64,000 nucleotides of DNA from an uncultured Schlesneria sp. (GCA_903904835.1 CAIVEI010000054.1:23408-87407), one strand, 5' to 3'. Positions 47,622 through 57,567 are shown, numbered from the stretch's first letter. The notes: generated by a model from the letters alone, not told the origin. A program made the numbers and translations.

Positions 47622-48703
47622 AGGCATGGCGATTTTATGGTTTCAGCGACATGCGACTGGATGACATTCCAGAGCCCGTCTGCCGTCCAGGACATGTTGT
47701 TGTCGAGCCGTTATGCGTGCAGCCGAGTGTGACCGAAGCCCAACTGGCGTTCGGCATTCCGACTTTGGCCTACGACCGAGTCAAAGCTCGACTTGAAAAG
47801 GATGCACCAATCCAACTCTTCGGTCACGAATTCTGTGCGAAGATCGTCGAGATCGGTGAGGGCGTTACGGGCTACCAGATTGGCGACCGAGTCGCCGCAA
47901 GGGCCAAGCTTCCGTGCGGTGATTGCTCACAGTGTCGAGCCGAAAAAAGTACTCTTTGCCGCCGAGGTCCAGTCATTGGTTTCGATCAACCCGGCTGCTT
48001 CAGTGAGCGTGCACTACTCCCTGAAATTTCACTGGTGAAGGTGGACGATCGAATTTCGAATAGCGTTGCGGCATGCCTGCAATCACTGAGTGATAGTGTC
48101 GCGGCGGTTGAGACAGCCCAGCTTCGGATCGCGGACACGGTTGTGATCTTTGGACAAGGGAGCATGGGCCTGGAGTGTCTGCAGATTGCTCGCATTAGCG
48201 GCGCGGGTCAAATCATCACTGTCGATGTCCGTGATGAAGCCTGTACGGTGTCACGCGAGTTAGGTGCTGACCACGCCTTGAACGCAAAAACCTGTGATGT
48301 CGTGGCCACGATCCGCGAATTGACAGGTGGTATTGGAGCCGACGTTGTCTTCGAGTGTGCCGGAGGAAGCCCAAAGCAAGGATTGGCCGGACATCAGACT
48401 CTGCTGGACGCATTGGACTCTGTTCGTTCTGGTGGAAAAATTATCGGTGTCTCATGGTTCGGCGGCCCCGTGATGCTACCGATCGACCTGTTCCGCGAGC
48501 GAAGCCTCAGATACCTGTTTCCTGACATCAGTACGCGGGAACATCTTGGACATACCGTCCAACTGGTGGCTTCGGGTCGAGTCCGACTCGAACCAACCAT
48601 CCGACATATTCTGCAAGGGATCGAATCGGTGCCGCAGGCGTTCGAGATCACCGCGAATAAAGGAAAATATCAGGCGATCAACCCGGCTCAAGTGATTTTC
48701 TAA
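47618..48703 (+). CDS. Zinc-dependent medium-chain alcohol dehydrogenase-type oxidoreductase
   Basis: 361 residues. GHEFCAKIVEIG near 68 contains the catalytic-zinc His/Glu, and the structural zinc lobe PCGDCSQCRAEKSTLC at about 99-114 has all four cysteines. The usual first catalytic Cys-Gly-Ser-Asp is modified (VQPSVTEAQLAF); a Cys nearby may serve. The Rossmann GQGSMG near 184 binds NAD(P), with acidic DVRDE after it. It oxidises an alcohol or polyol, in line with threonine/sorbitol-type dehydrogenases; the substrate is unknown. It is coupled to the NHL gene. Confidence 0.85.
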   Translation: MKAWRFYGFSDMRLDDIPEPVCRPGHVVVEPLCVQPSVTEAQLAFGIPTLAYDRVKARLEKDAPIQLFGHEFCAKIVEIGEGVTGYQIGDRVAARAKLPCGDCSQCRAEKSTLCRRGPVIGFDQPGCFSERALLPEISLVKVDDRISNSVAACLQSLSDSVAAVETAQLRIADTVVIFGQGSMGLECLQIARISGAGQIITVDVRDEACTVSRELGADHALNAKTCDVVATIRELTGGIGADVVFECAGGSPKQGLAGHQTLLDALDSVRSGGKIIGVSWFGGPVMLPIDLFRERSLRYLFPDISTREHLGHTVQLVASGRVRLEPTIRHILQGIESVPQAFEITANKGKYQAINPAQVIF

Positions 48704-48709
48704 ATCCGC

Positions 48710-49537
48710 TCAGCGGAGATGGCGATCCTGACGTCGGTATTCGGCAGCGAGCAGGTCCTGGAGAAATTCCGCCCGTTCGGACTCGGGCGGTTCATCGATC
48801 TGCATTTTCTTGCAGAGGGGTGAGATCATGCGAAAAAGCAGGTCGTACCTCTGGTCTGTCGAAAGTGTATTCCATCGATCAAGGATCCGCTCGATGGCAT
48901 CTACGTCCTGTTGAGACAACCTGGAAAGTTTGGCGTGGTCGAAGCGAAAGCGAGCTTCAGACGCCGGGCGACTGGACAACTCGTCACGGACTTCCGCGAG
49001 ATCTTCAGATGCATCTGTAACGACGATCGTTCCGGAAACCATATCTCCAAATCGTTGTCCTCGATTTGAAAGCGCCGGGACGACCCATAAGACCGGCAGA
49101 TGGTCAATCACTCGAAAGATATTTCTAATAAAGATGCCGACTGCATCCAGTGCGAATCCATCGGCTTTCACAACGCGAATTTCGCACATGCGCTTTCCGA
49201 CCGTCTGTCCGCGCCAAAGCAACTCGCTCAGCCCGAAATAGAAGAAGCTACCTAGCCCCCAAATCACAATTCCAATGCCGACGAAATAAGCTACAACCGT
49301 TTCGGGATCGGTCGTCTTGCCGTCGTCTTTCACCAGTTTTTCCATTGAACGGATCGCATCGCGGAAAAATTCTTCAAATACTGCGCCGATGAAGACCAGC
49401 ACGATGAAGAAGAGAAACATCGCGAAATTCAGTATGATCTGGTCGACGAACCAGGCGATAAACCGTGTCCCAAGTCCCGCCGGACGATATTCGATCTGGA
49501 CGTTTTCCGGCGTTTCGTATTTGAGTGGAACTGACAT
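48710..49537 (-). CDS. RDD-family membrane protein
   Basis: 275 residues from the ATG at 49537 with GAGG about eight bases upstream (a TTG one codon earlier is the alternative). The RDD domain covers residues about 15-170: GLGTRFIAWFVDQIILNF, then two further hydrophobic helices and the GKRMCEIRVV segment, then GQRFGDMVSGTIVV. The C-terminal 100 residues are soluble and helical, with LSRLSQQDVDAIERILDRW. RDD proteins are membrane proteins of uncertain role, often beside DUF58/SpoIIM genes, as here. Its stop is seven bases from that of the alcohol dehydrogenase. Confidence 0.85.
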   Translation of the reverse strand: MSVPLKYETPENVQIEYRPAGLGTRFIAWFVDQIILNFAMFLFFIVLVFIGAVFEEFFRDAIRSMEKLVKDDGKTTDPETVVAYFVGIGIVIWGLGSFFYFGLSELLWRGQTVGKRMCEIRVVKADGFALDAVGIFIRNIFRVIDHLPVLWVVPALSNRGQRFGDMVSGTIVVTDASEDLAEVRDELSSRPASEARFRFDHAKLSRLSQQDVDAIERILDRWNTLSTDQRYDLLFRMISPLCKKMQIDEPPESERAEFLQDLLAAEYRRQDRHLR

Positions 49538-49573
49538 CAATCACCTCACGTCCAATCGAAGGAATGGCAGAGT

Positions 49574-50584
49574 ATGAGCGGTTTCGTAACACGCAACAAG
49601 CCTGCTTGGGACGAGCTTGAAAGTTTGGTGAACAAAGCAAAGAAGTCCATGCGTCGAATGACGCCGGAAGAACGGAGTCGCCTTGATGTCCTCTACCGCC
49701 GCACGACGATTCATCTTTCGCAGGTCGCCACTCGCACAAGCGACCGCAGACTGACGAGATATCTGAATGATCTCACTGCGGCCGCTCATGGATTGATTTA
49801 TCTCCCTCCGAAAAAATCACTCTTCGAAGGGATCGGAGGTTTGATTGAGTCGTTTGCCCGGTCTCTCGCGCGTCATTGGAAGCACCATGCGATCTCGGCC
49901 GCCTTGCTGCTGGGCGGGGCATTACTCGCCTATTTCGCCGCGATGGCTGATCCGTTGGCGGCCTATGCACTGTGGCCCCGCAGCGATCCACGACAACCGG
50001 GATCGACACACGAGCAACTGCTGGAAGTTCTCAGGCACGGACGAAATCAGGCGGGTGGCACTAAATTCCTTTTTGCGTCATTCCTGTTTTCACACAATTT
50101 GAAAGTCGGACTGCTTTCCATGGCTACGGGGGTCCTGGCAGCAATCCCTACGGTCCTGTTAATGATTTACAACGGGATGATTCTGGGAGTATTTGTCGCG
50201 ATCCATCAACGAGCGGGCATCGACGCCGAGTTGTGGGCGTGGATCCTTCCTCACGGAATCACAGAACTCGGCGCCATCATCCTCTGCGGTGGAGCGGGAT
50301 TGATGTTGGGTCAAGCAGTCGTTGCCCCCGGCTTATCAACACGTACTGAAGCCTTGTATCGCGCCGGTCAAGAGACGGGCATCACCTGCGTCGGTGTTGC
50401 GGGTATGCTTTGCTTCGCAGCCGTAATCGAAAGCTATCTGCGGCAAAGCCATCTTTCGACATCAGCTCGACTGTTGTTCGCGAGTGCCTCAGCATTATTT
50501 TGGACGCTGTTCATCGTCTATGGATTTCTTCGCGAACAAGCCGCCAGCCGACTCACATCAGATTCCGTTGACGAAGCTCGATGA
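49574..50584 (+). CDS. SpoIIM/DUF95-family membrane protein
   Basis: 336 residues, with AAGGA upstream of the ATG at 49574. A soluble N terminus of about 95 residues is followed by about five transmembrane helices from residue 112 onward. The signature AWILPHGITELGAIILCGGAGLMLG near 220-245 defines the SpoIIM (stage II sporulation protein M) family, where it forms a channel-like or scaffolding core. Planctomycetes do not form endospores; here it belongs to the RDD/DUF58/MoxR envelope cluster. It diverges from the RDD gene, and its 3' end overlaps the convergent DUF58 gene by 32 bp. Confidence 0.88.
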   Translation: MSGFVTRNKPAWDELESLVNKAKKSMRRMTPEERSRLDVLYRRTTIHLSQVATRTSDRRLTRYLNDLTAAAHGLIYLPPKKSLFEGIGGLIESFARSLARHWKHHAISAALLLGGALLAYFAAMADPLAAYALWPRSDPRQPGSTHEQLLEVLRHGRNQAGGTKFLFASFLFSHNLKVGLLSMATGVLAAIPTVLLMIYNGMILGVFVAIHQRAGIDAELWAWILPHGITELGAIILCGGAGLMLGQAVVAPGLSTRTEALYRAGQETGITCVGVAGMLCFAAVIESYLRQSHLSTSARLLFASASALFWTLFIVYGFLREQAASRLTSDSVDEAR

Positions 50585-52001
50585 ATCGGTTGACCAGCGG
50601 AACAGTCAACTGGTTCGGTTCAACGTCGAGGACGAAAACACCCGAATGCTTTAGCGACTGTAACGCCAGTTGCCGTTCTCGCAGCAGTCGAAATGTGACG
50701 GCGACTTTTGCCCCATCAATCATTGTTTCGATCGGCGATTTCAAAATGCGATTGAGAAGAGGCGTACGTAAAGCGGCAAAGAGGACGACATGACGACGGC
50801 CAAGTCGGCCGAGGGATGCCCGAAACTGTTGTGACGTTTCTTCGTCAGAAATATCCGAGATCACGACGATCAACGATCGCTTGGCCTGACGCGATTGAAG
50901 CATGGCGAACATCGGGCCAAAATCGGTTTCGCGAAAGTTCGATTGAGCCGCATAGATATTGTCGGTCAGTGCGTGCAGCGAAGGAATACCAGCGACAGGC
51001 GGAAGAAAGCCCCTCACTTCGTTGTCGTATAAACCCATTCCGCAGCGGTCGCCACTTTGCAATGTGACGCGAGCCAGAATCAAACCGGCATCGACGGCAC
51101 AATCGAGCTTGGTGCCGCGATCAGTCTCGGTTCCCATCAGCCTCCCGCAGTCCACTAAGATCATGACATCGCGATGCCGCTCGATCTGGAATCGTCGGAC
51201 AACCGGCCGTTGAAGGCGTGCGGTGGATCGCCAATCGATTCGGCGTGGATCATCACCGTCCCGGAATTCCGTCAATGATTCAAATTCCGTTCCCGCACCG
51301 TGTTGCCGCGACTGCGTCGCCTTATCTAGCAGAAGCAATTCGGCGCCGCGATCCTTGAGGAGCTCATCGCGCGATGCGAACTGTTCAGGCAAGACCTTAA
51401 CTCGAGCGGGTAATTCAAAAACACTCTGAACTTCAACCAGGCGTCTCGCTCCATACAGGCGAATCCAAACCGGTCCGAACGTGTGCAAGCCACGTTCGGA
51501 AATCCGGCAGATATGGGTCAATGAGACACGACCCCCGCGAGCGGCAATGTCAAAATGATGGATTGAAAAACGTGGTGTTGCCGCAACGGGAGTCACATCG
51601 CGTAATTCTCCCTGCACTTCCTCCTCACCTTTGTTTTCGATTTCCCAGTGGATCTCAAACGCTGAATTGCGGCCGACAACGGTTGGCAGCAAGCGTCGAA
51701 CGTTCAATTGGCCCATACATCGTGACAATTTAACAGCCTCGATCGCTGCCGAAACGAATAGAACGGCTGTTATCAAAGCAATTAAATATAAGGTAATTTG
51801 CCAGGGAAACAGGAAGTGGATGAGTGACATCAACACCAGCAGAATACCGACTTGAATTGCCTTTTGACCTGGTCGAATCCGTGCGGCCATTTGCCAGAAA
51901 CCTTGGTCGGGTATTGCTGATACAACAGGATTTACGGACGAATTCTTTCGAAAGCGATTTGATTCAGGTCGTTGAACGGTGTTACTGGGAATGTCGACCA
52001 T
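50553..52001 (-). CDS. DUF58 protein, membrane-anchored form
   Basis: 482 residues from 52001; an internal ATG at 51890 would start closer to the membrane helices and is a plausible alternative. Two transmembrane helices lie near residues 48-66 and 70-88, unlike the soluble DUF58 protein at 45.6 kb. A periplasmic or cytosolic beta domain follows, then the DUF58 core FESLTEFRDGDDPRRIDWRSTARL near 250-275 and a VWA-like fold (ILVDCGRLMGTE; the MIDAS serines are degenerate). It is the last gene of a five-gene minus-strand set after MoxR, and probably the VWA partner of that ATPase. Confidence 0.9.
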   Translation of the reverse strand: MVDIPSNTVQRPESNRFRKNSSVNPVVSAIPDQGFWQMAARIRPGQKAIQVGILLVLMSLIHFLFPWQITLYLIALITAVLFVSAAIEAVKLSRCMGQLNVRRLLPTVVGRNSAFEIHWEIENKGEEEVQGELRDVTPVAATPRFSIHHFDIAARGGRVSLTHICRISERGLHTFGPVWIRLYGARRLVEVQSVFELPARVKVLPEQFASRDELLKDRGAELLLLDKATQSRQHGAGTEFESLTEFRDGDDPRRIDWRSTARLQRPVVRRFQIERHRDVMILVDCGRLMGTETDRGTKLDCAVDAGLILARVTLQSGDRCGMGLYDNEVRGFLPPVAGIPSLHALTDNIYAAQSNFRETDFGPMFAMLQSRQAKRSLIVVISDISDEETSQQFRASLGRLGRRHVVLFAALRTPLLNRILKSPIETMIDGAKVAVTFRLLRERQLALQSLKHSGVFVLDVEPNQLTVPLVNRFIELRQRNLM

Positions 52002-52103
52002 TTATTGCTGCTCGCAGATGTTCATTCGTAAGGACATTTTCTTGCTCGACGGGTCTGGCAATCGAAGATCTTCGTTATCGAGTTGCATCGTTCAGACGCG
52101 GTG

Positions 52104-53051
52104 TCACCGTGGCACTTCGACAGCTTCCAGCATCTGGTTCAGCACATCATCGGTGGTCGTATCCTCGAGTTCGGCAGTCGGACTTAACACGACACGGTGA
52201 CGGAATGACGGAATGAACGCCGCTTGGATGTCGTCGGGTGTGACGAACTCACGACCGGAAAAACGTGCCAGGCTCTTCGCTCCCATCAGCAACATCAAAC
52301 CCGATCGCGGGCTGGCACCGACCGACAGAGAATCGTCATTTCGCGTCGCACTTAAAAGCTTTTGAACGTAAGCGACGACTTCGTCGCGAACGTGCGTTTC
52401 GCGAATTATTCGACGCGCCTCAATGATGTCTGAGGCCGACACAACTGGCGTCACACCCATCAATCGAGGATCGGAAAGCCCACCCGTAGCGTGATGTTCG
52501 CGCAGAATACGGCGCTCGTCTTCCGGGGCAGGGTATTTGACGAGTACCTTGAACATGAACCTGTCGAGTTGAGCTAACGGCAGCGGATACGTTCCCTCTT
52601 GTTCAATCGGATTTTGAGTGGCAAACATCACGAAGGGTTCGGGTAAGTTATGAGTCACCCCGTCGTTTGTGACGGAGAGTTCCTGCATGGCTTCGAGCAA
52701 TGCCGATTGTGTACGTGCCGAGGCTCGATTCACTTCGTCCGCCAGCAGAAAATTAGTAAAGACCGGCCCGCGTCGAAATTCGAAATCGTGATTGTTCTGT
52801 CGAAAGACGGCCGTCCCCGTAATGTCGTTCGGCAGCAAATCGGGCGTCATCTGAATTCGCCGATAGTCCAGACTGATCGCCGATGCGATGGTTCTGACCA
52901 GTAGCGTCTTTGCAACACCCGGCGGCCCTTCCAGCAAGACGTGCCCGCTACTGAAGAGCGCGGCTAATGAAAAATCGATCACTTCGTCCTGACCGAAGAT
53001 GACCTTCGAGATTTCGGTTTTGATCGATTGATAAAGCTGTTCTAAAGACAA
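52104..53051 (-). CDS. MoxR-family AAA+ ATPase (second copy)
   Basis: 315 residues. Walker A is GPPGVAKT at 42-49, Walker B LLADEVNR near 98-105 followed by ASARTQSALLEAMQE, and sensor 1 region ATQNPIEQEGTYPLPLAQLDRFMF near 140-165. It is distinct from the first MoxR in the window (Walker A GPPGVAKT against GVPGLAKT). The start overlaps the end of the DUF4350 gene by 10 bases, so they are translationally coupled, and DUF58 follows about 100 bases downstream. It is expected to act on the DUF58/VWA-type proteins of this set. Confidence 0.95.
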   Translation of the reverse strand: MSLEQLYQSIKTEISKVIFGQDEVIDFSLAALFSSGHVLLEGPPGVAKTLLVRTIASAISLDYRRIQMTPDLLPNDITGTAVFRQNNHDFEFRRGPVFTNFLLADEVNRASARTQSALLEAMQELSVTNDGVTHNLPEPFVMFATQNPIEQEGTYPLPLAQLDRFMFKVLVKYPAPEDERRILREHHATGGLSDPRLMGVTPVVSASDIIEARRIIRETHVRDEVVAYVQKLLSATRNDDSLSVGASPRSGLMLLMGAKSLARFSGREFVTPDDIQAAFIPSFRHRVVLSPTAELEDTTTDDVLNQMLEAVEVPR

Positions 53052-54391
53052 CGGGAAATCCTTTGCAACACATGAACGGCCTCGGTTTCGGACAGCGAAT
53101 TACCTTTTTTGAGCGCTTCATCGAACAATTTCATCCCCTGACGAAACTGTTCGGCATCTTGCGGATTACGCTTTGACATTGTCGAAGCAATGACTTCGGG
53201 GTCATGAACTGCTTGAGAGATCCCGAACCGGCCACTGATAGTTCGCAACACTCCCGCCCGAACTTCACGCAAAACAAATGGGCGGCAACCGCGGCCGCGA
53301 TTCAAAAACCTTGCCATGGCCTCGATGTATTCGATGATTGTACGTCGGTTCGTCGTCGAAGGCTCGAGTGGCGGTCCTAGGACAATCGCACGACGCCAAA
53401 GCTCCAGACTGAGCAGCGCAAGGATCGCAATGGCGACGGTGGCGTAAGTACTTTTCGTGAGAAGCCACAATGGGTTACCCCGTACGCTCAACCCATGATA
53501 GAACTCATCGAATATCACTCGCCGCCCGCCGTCCGCCAACAAATCGTACGCGAACGCTCCATTGTCCGCTTGACCAAGACTGGCGTTCATTAACAGCATT
53601 GGTTCAGCCACGACGACAATCTCGCCTTGCTTCCGCTGAAATGCGGCGGCAATTGTCCAACGCTCACCGCCAGGACGCTCGCATTCAATTTTTCCGCTCG
53701 TCTTGACGGCCTCACCGATCTTCAACCCACCGACATTTTCGTCGGGTATCTGAAGTCGCCGAACCCGTTCCTTCAGTTTGTCAAACGATCCCGAAACGGT
53801 GGTGGCTGAATTCGTAAACTTAACCGGATGCATTCCAATCGCTTCTTCCAAGGACCGGCGAATTTGCATCTGCCGAGCTGTTTCCGAATGAATGTCCAGC
53901 GGTGGTTTGGTCGATGCTTTCTTGTCGTTTGTTTCCTTCAGCGAAATCGAAATCGATTGAACATCTGCAAGTTTGATTGCCGAAAAGATGTCGGCATTGT
54001 CTCCTTCCAATTTGGCTCTGATGGCAGCCGCAGCCCATTTTCGTTCACGCGGCGGAATGGCAATGACCAACCGGCCACCACGTTCGACCCAGGGGATCAG
54101 ACGTTCGAGATATGCCGGTTCATTGGCGATCAGGTCGTCGTGCGGCACCCATAAAACCAGTGTTGTCAACGTCGGCAGATCAGGCGAGGGAGGCTCGATA
54201 CAACGTTCAACGGTGATGTCAAAGGCCTTTAAAAGCTCGAACGCGGCCCGAATGCCATCGCGGCGTGTCCCGTACGAATCAACCGCAGCTCCATTCGAAT
54301 CAGGCGGCCCCATTAATGAGAACGTACCGGCCACTAACGACAATAAGAAAACCACCAATGCGACCAAGATTGTGTTACGAGCCGACAGCAT
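53042..54391 (-). CDS. DUF4350 membrane protein
   Basis: 449 residues from the ATG at 54391, with GGGGAG about eight bases upstream; this start overlaps the DUF4129 gene end by 17 bases. Residues 5-27 are a transmembrane segment (TILVALVVFLLSLVAGTFSL). The DUF4350 domain follows (AFELLKAFDITVERCIEPP, LWVPHDDLIANEPAYLERLIPWVERGGRLVIA), with a Rossmann-like fold similar to class I glutamine amidotransferases but without catalytic Cys. A second hydrophobic helix lies near 290-310 (LTKSTYATVAIAILALLSLE). DUF4350 is nearly always beside DUF4129, MoxR and DUF58 genes, as it is here. Confidence 0.85.
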   Translation of the reverse strand: MLSARNTILVALVVFLLSLVAGTFSLMGPPDSNGAAVDSYGTRRDGIRAAFELLKAFDITVERCIEPPSPDLPTLTTLVLWVPHDDLIANEPAYLERLIPWVERGGRLVIAIPPRERKWAAAAIRAKLEGDNADIFSAIKLADVQSISISLKETNDKKASTKPPLDIHSETARQMQIRRSLEEAIGMHPVKFTNSATTVSGSFDKLKERVRRLQIPDENVGGLKIGEAVKTSGKIECERPGGERWTIAAAFQRKQGEIVVVAEPMLLMNASLGQADNGAFAYDLLADGGRRVIFDEFYHGLSVRGNPLWLLTKSTYATVAIAILALLSLELWRRAIVLGPPLEPSTTNRRTIIEYIEAMARFLNRGRGCRPFVLREVRAGVLRTISGRFGISQAVHDPEVIASTMSKRNPQDAEQFRQGMKLFDEALKKGNSLSETEAVHVLQRISRCL

Positions 54392-55037
54392 GAGCCGGCT
54401 CCCCAAGTACGCGGCACACTTCGTCGCGCGCCCGCTGACACGTGGCGTAATCCATCTCAGAACAGATTTCGTCGCCGTACCATTTCCTGTCAATCGTCTC
54501 GACGAACAACCGTAGAGACTCGTTTAACGAAGGTTGTCCCTGATAGCGCCGTAACAGTTCCCGATTCGTTGTTCCGGGTCGATGCGATTTTTTTTCGGCA
54601 CGTTCCAGACGAAGGACACTGGCTCGAAACAACAACCGGATCGCAGTAACATAGTCTGCCCGTCCCGCCGCATCGCCAGCAAGACGTTCCACTTCCTCCG
54701 GGTCTATTCGGCGATGACGTGAATCCAGTCCCCCATCACCAATTCGCTTTGGTCTTCGAATCGCGGTGACGAACGAGTACACGAAATGACCAATCAGCAG
54801 CATGAGCAGTGCTGCCAGTCCCAGGACGATTATCCATCGCAAGAAATCCGGTAGACCCTCCGTAAGCTTAAACAGCCATATAAACGGAAGAAGAATCCAA
54901 CGAATAATCTCTAGCAACAGCAGCAATGACCAACTGTTGTCAGTTTGGCCGCTGTTAATTTGGTAGTCACGCCCGGAAATGATTTCCATCGCTTTATCGC
55001 GTAGCGTCTCGGAAGACGGGATAGGAATTCGATCCAC
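54375..55037 (-). CDS. DUF4129 membrane protein
   Basis: 220 residues. Two hydrophobic segments lie near 38-54 and 65-90, followed by a soluble C-terminal DUF4129 domain of about 100 residues: VTAIRLLFRASVLRLERA, HRPGTTNRELLRRY, then WYGDEICSEMDYATCQRARDEV. The domain is a small helical bundle of unknown function. It sits between the polytopic protein at 55.2 kb and DUF4350, with which it overlaps by 17 bases, and is part of the second MoxR set. Confidence 0.88.
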   Translation of the reverse strand: MDRIPIPSSETLRDKAMEIISGRDYQINSGQTDNSWSLLLLLEIIRWILLPFIWLFKLTEGLPDFLRWIIVLGLAALLMLLIGHFVYSFVTAIRRPKRIGDGGLDSRHRRIDPEEVERLAGDAAGRADYVTAIRLLFRASVLRLERAEKKSHRPGTTNRELLRRYQGQPSLNESLRLFVETIDRKWYGDEICSEMDYATCQRARDEVCRVLGEPAHAVGS

Positions 55038-55224
55038 GCGTTGGAATCCAAAATAGGGCAGTTGTTGTTCAGGCCATTCACGAAATTGGAGAGTCGAGTT
55101 CTCGGCTCGTCCACCAGTCCCCGCTGGTTTTCATGTGCCGACGGATTCGCATTAATGGAATCAGACTTCGCAATTCACAACGATTGTCTTCTAAGCGCGG
55201 CATCGTTTCAAATGAAGCAGCATA

Positions 55225-56016
55225 TCAACCAGTGACAACCTCGACATCATCTTCGTTGGCCTGATCGACATTTTCTTCTCCGATCGCGTCTGCCAGGACC
55301 TGTAGATCGAAGTTTTCGGCTTTACATCGGCAAGAAAAATAGAATACCACGAAAGTCGCAGTGGCAATCAGAGTGACAATTCCCTGAATGAAAGCCGCCG
55401 CGAAAATACGAGTGTGGACCTGCGGAATCACGCCAGCACCCAGGCTCAGACCAAAGATAATGACCCAAAGCAAAAGCCCGAGCACGAACGCCGTACCAAT
55501 ATTACCCTTCATCAGCGCCTTGCTGCGAGTCAGAGCCGTCGTGCCTGCAATGTTTTCCAAAACGGTGACATGTTGCGAGAGAGAAAACCAGAAACCAAAG
55601 ATGATTCCCGGAATGACCAGAAGAATAATTCCACCCATGATCGCAAGTCCCGCTAAAATCATGGTACCAATTAACGGCAACAACCTTTTTAACCCGTGAC
55701 GAAAACATTCGCCGATCGTCGTTGGACGCGAAAGATAGACACTTGCTACCGCAAATATCACTGCGGCGTTGACAAGAACGGAAAGCGGAAGCGCGATGAA
55801 AACAGTCAACACCATTTGAAGAATTAATAGAGATTGAACATCGCCACCAGCTTTAATTGTTTCTTGCAGATGATTCGTAAGGAACCCAATGATCAACTGC
55901 AGGGGGACGATTGTGGCAGCAACGATTCCAAACAACAGGCCGAAATGATTGCGGATGAGGCTGAACGCCTGATCGAGGATTCCGCCTAGTCCAAGCTGCT
56001 TGATCTGGTATTTCAC
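55225..56016 (-). CDS. Polytopic membrane protein of the second MoxR set
   Basis: 263 residues with about six transmembrane helices: near residues 26-50, 64-88, 110-135, 130-155, 180-200 and 208-235. An early QLGLGGILDQAFSLIRNHFG segment and a VLENIAGTTALTRSKALMKGN loop resemble the membrane domains attached to glycerophosphoryl-diester phosphodiesterases and DUF975-like proteins, without a catalytic domain. A short acidic tail ends the protein. The gap to DUF4129 is about 190 bases, so it may have its own promoter or simply lead the operon. Confidence 0.7.
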   Translation of the reverse strand: MKYQIKQLGLGGILDQAFSLIRNHFGLLFGIVAATIVPLQLIIGFLTNHLQETIKAGGDVQSLLILQMVLTVFIALPLSVLVNAAVIFAVASVYLSRPTTIGECFRHGLKRLLPLIGTMILAGLAIMGGIILLVIPGIIFGFWFSLSQHVTVLENIAGTTALTRSKALMKGNIGTAFVLGLLLWVIIFGLSLGAGVIPQVHTRIFAAAFIQGIVTLIATATFVVFYFSCRCKAENFDLQVLADAIGEENVDQANEDDVEVVTG

Positions 56017-56280
56017 GTGTAGGCCCTTTAGCTTGTGAAGAATCTTGATGCAGTAAAAAATGATTGAACCGTTAGAATGAACGGCCTTTGAAATGCATTA
56101 AAGAGTATGCCAACCGTATCGTCGAGATTCCAGACAAAATCCGATAATGATTCGCTGACGAGTCGTCTTAGGGTTTCACAATGATCTATGGAAATGTGAA
56201 AATCCTAATTGTTAACGATTGTGATCAGATATTCGGAAGTTCGAGAAAACGCTTTCTCAAAAAAGTATTGAAACGTAGAG

Positions 56281-57495
56281 ATGAGTAAACACATGAGATC
56301 AATGATTCCTCGAACGACGGTGCGGTTGGCATTTCTGCTCGTCGCAATCTGGGGATTATTCCCGTCACGAGCAACCGCTGAGAAGCCCGACCAAGAGCCA
56401 TCGAGCACAGTTTCGGCCCGACACGTCAAAGTGTATGCCGAACCAAATCGATTCGGCGGCTGGCCGGCGAACTTTGGAATCTGGTCATGGGGTAACGAAA
56501 TTCTGGTCGGATTCGCTGCCGGGTATGCAAAAGATAATGGACCGGGTTTCCATGCCATCGATCACGACAAACCCGAAGAACACTTACTCGCACGTAGTCT
56601 TGATGGTGGTGAAAGCTGGAAAATCGAGAATCCAGCCCAGCAAGGCGCACTCATTCCTGTTGGGAAAACTTTACATGGAATCACACCACCCGGTTTGAAG
56701 GAAAAGCCCTGGGAAGACTGTGAAGGCGGCATCGATTTCAAGCACCCCGATTTCGTGATGACTTTCCGCATGCTGGATCATCATGGTGGCCCGTCACGGT
56801 TCTCGTATTCAATGGACCGTGGAAAAACCTGGCGAGGCCCCTTCCGACTTTCGATCAATGACTCAAACGGAAAACCGATCGCAATCGCCGCACGGACCGA
56901 TTACATCGTGAATGGTCCCCATGACTGTCTTGTTTTCCTGACGGCAGCCAAATCAGATGGTCGAGAAGGTCGTCCATTCTGCGCGAGAACGACTGACGGA
57001 GCGAAGACTTGGAAATTCATCGCCTGGATCGGCAACGAGCCACAAGGGTATTCGATCATGCCGTCATCCGTCCGAGTTGGCAAAACAGAGCTCCTTTCCG
57101 TCATCCGATGTCGTCACGAAGACAAAAGTTGGCTGGAAGCATATCGATCGACTGACGACGGTCAAAGTTGGAAGCTCGACACGATACCCGTTAAAGATTT
57201 GGGTGAAGGGAATCCTCCCAGCACGATTCATTTATCCGACGGACGCATCTGTCTCACTTACGGTTATCGAGCAGCTCCGTTTGATATTCGAGCCGTACTC
57301 AGTAACGACGGCGAAAGGACATGGAGCCCGGAATTGACGTTGCGTCCAAACGGCGGAGGTCGCGATATTGGATATCCGGCCAGCGTCCAGCGCCCCGATG
57401 GGAAAATCGTCACGATCTATTATTTTCACGACAAACTGCAAAGTGACCGATACATCGCGGCGACCATCTGGGATCCTGACACACTGGCGAAATGA
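56281..57495 (+). CDS. Secreted sialidase-like (BNR/Asp-box) glycoside-binding or hydrolase protein
   Basis: 404 residues with a signal peptide (about 1-33, ending SRATA). Five Asp-box repeats are visible: SLDGGESW near 100, SMDRGKTW near 179, TTDGAKTW near 237, STDDGQSW near 290 and SNDGERTW near 341. This is a six-bladed sialidase-type propeller. Catalytic residues of GH33 cannot be confirmed by eye, so it may be an inactive or differently specific member. The end (PDGKIVTIYYFHDK to WDPDTLAK) is the part that recurs as a decayed copy at 63.2 kb. It converges with the DUF1501 gene. Confidence 0.8.
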   Translation: MSKHMRSMIPRTTVRLAFLLVAIWGLFPSRATAEKPDQEPSSTVSARHVKVYAEPNRFGGWPANFGIWSWGNEILVGFAAGYAKDNGPGFHAIDHDKPEEHLLARSLDGGESWKIENPAQQGALIPVGKTLHGITPPGLKEKPWEDCEGGIDFKHPDFVMTFRMLDHHGGPSRFSYSMDRGKTWRGPFRLSINDSNGKPIAIAARTDYIVNGPHDCLVFLTAAKSDGREGRPFCARTTDGAKTWKFIAWIGNEPQGYSIMPSSVRVGKTELLSVIRCRHEDKSWLEAYRSTDDGQSWKLDTIPVKDLGEGNPPSTIHLSDGRICLTYGYRAAPFDIRAVLSNDGERTWSPELTLRPNGGGRDIGYPASVQRPDGKIVTIYYFHDKLQSDRYIAATIWDPDTLAK

Positions 57496-57567
57496 TCCGA
57501 TTTCGCGATCGCCGCAGACAAGCAAAAACCAGCCACTTCGTAAGGGATTCGTTGCGCCGGAATTCGA

